A stretch of DNA of 42,281 nucleotides from Deltaproteobacteria bacterium (GTDB lineage Bacteria > Myxococcota_A > UBA9160 > SZUA-336): NCBI GenBank assembly GCA_019311115.1, contig JAFDDB010000034.1, positions 1 through 42,281 on the forward strand, given 5' to 3'. The translations under genes were made by a program, and so were the position numbers. The notes beneath the pieces were generated by a model that saw nothing but the letters and a program-made list of their open reading frames with translations, was not told the origin of the DNA and ran no database searches. Of this stretch, positions 42,092-42,281 are shown one piece after another. Each line of letters begins with the position of its first letter. Position 1 is the first letter of the stretch.

Positions 42092-42281
42092 CTCCCGCGC
42101 CACCTACCCGTCCGTACCCCGCGCCACCGCGCCGCCGGTCTCGTGCGGCGTCTCCGTCGCGACACGGCCGGGTCTTCCGTGGCGTGCAGGCGGGCCTGAG
42201 CCCTCCGGGAACCCTCGCCCCCCGCCCTACTCCGTCCAGGGGTTCCCCGCGCATTCGCGGCCCTGCGCGGCCGCGACGCCG

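Noticed and set aside
42207-42247. GGGAACCC/GGGTTCCC inverted repeat near the window end, also considered as a tRNA T-arm
   Set aside because: 25-nt loop, no cloverleaf or T-loop consensus (GGTTCRANNCC absent); at most a weak terminator, truncated context.
1-42281. CRISPR array, transposase, integrase, prophage or toxin-antitoxin island
   Set aside because: No regular spaced repeats, no recombinase or phage motifs in any frame; the XRE gene at 14581 has no toxin partner.

Overview
High-GC chromosomal window, probably from a deltaproteobacterial-type lineage (Myxococcota/Desulfobacterota-like; inferred from gene content only). It is densely coding, with about 38 protein genes and no recognisable rRNA, tRNA, CRISPR array or mobile element. 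Main blocks: (1) pilB-type ATPase (partial), a YbhN/LPG-synthase-TM protein, ribF and a lone LptF/G-family permease; (2) a tightly overlapping coaBC-nfeD-slipin-hflK-hflC operon; (3) a histidine kinase / NtrC-type pair; (4) a zinc-ribbon-rsmD-coaD operon; (5) a peptidoglycan turnover/recycling island (lytic transglycosylase, PBP4-type peptidase, AmgK-like kinase, MurU-like uridylyltransferase, MBL hydrolase, AnmK); (6) PilZ plus a GT4/methyltransferase cluster; (7) a regulatory island with two NtrC-type activators, a FliA-family sigma factor preceded by a textbook -24/-12 sigma-54 promoter, a FlgM-like small protein, a PP2C phosphatase and an acidic-tailed response regulator; (8) an apparent nadC-birA-coaX operon running into a four-gene module of divergent EF-G, HEAT-like protein, MglA-like GTPase and GAFx3-degenerate GGDEF. 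The most interesting candidates are the GTPase module (non-canonical catalytic motifs in all three enzyme-like proteins), the sigma54 to sigma28/FlgM-like circuit with matching promoter motifs, and a set of apparently leaderless GTG genes, including a divergent promoter sharing one palindromic -35 box. All calls come from reading sequence; no database search was run.
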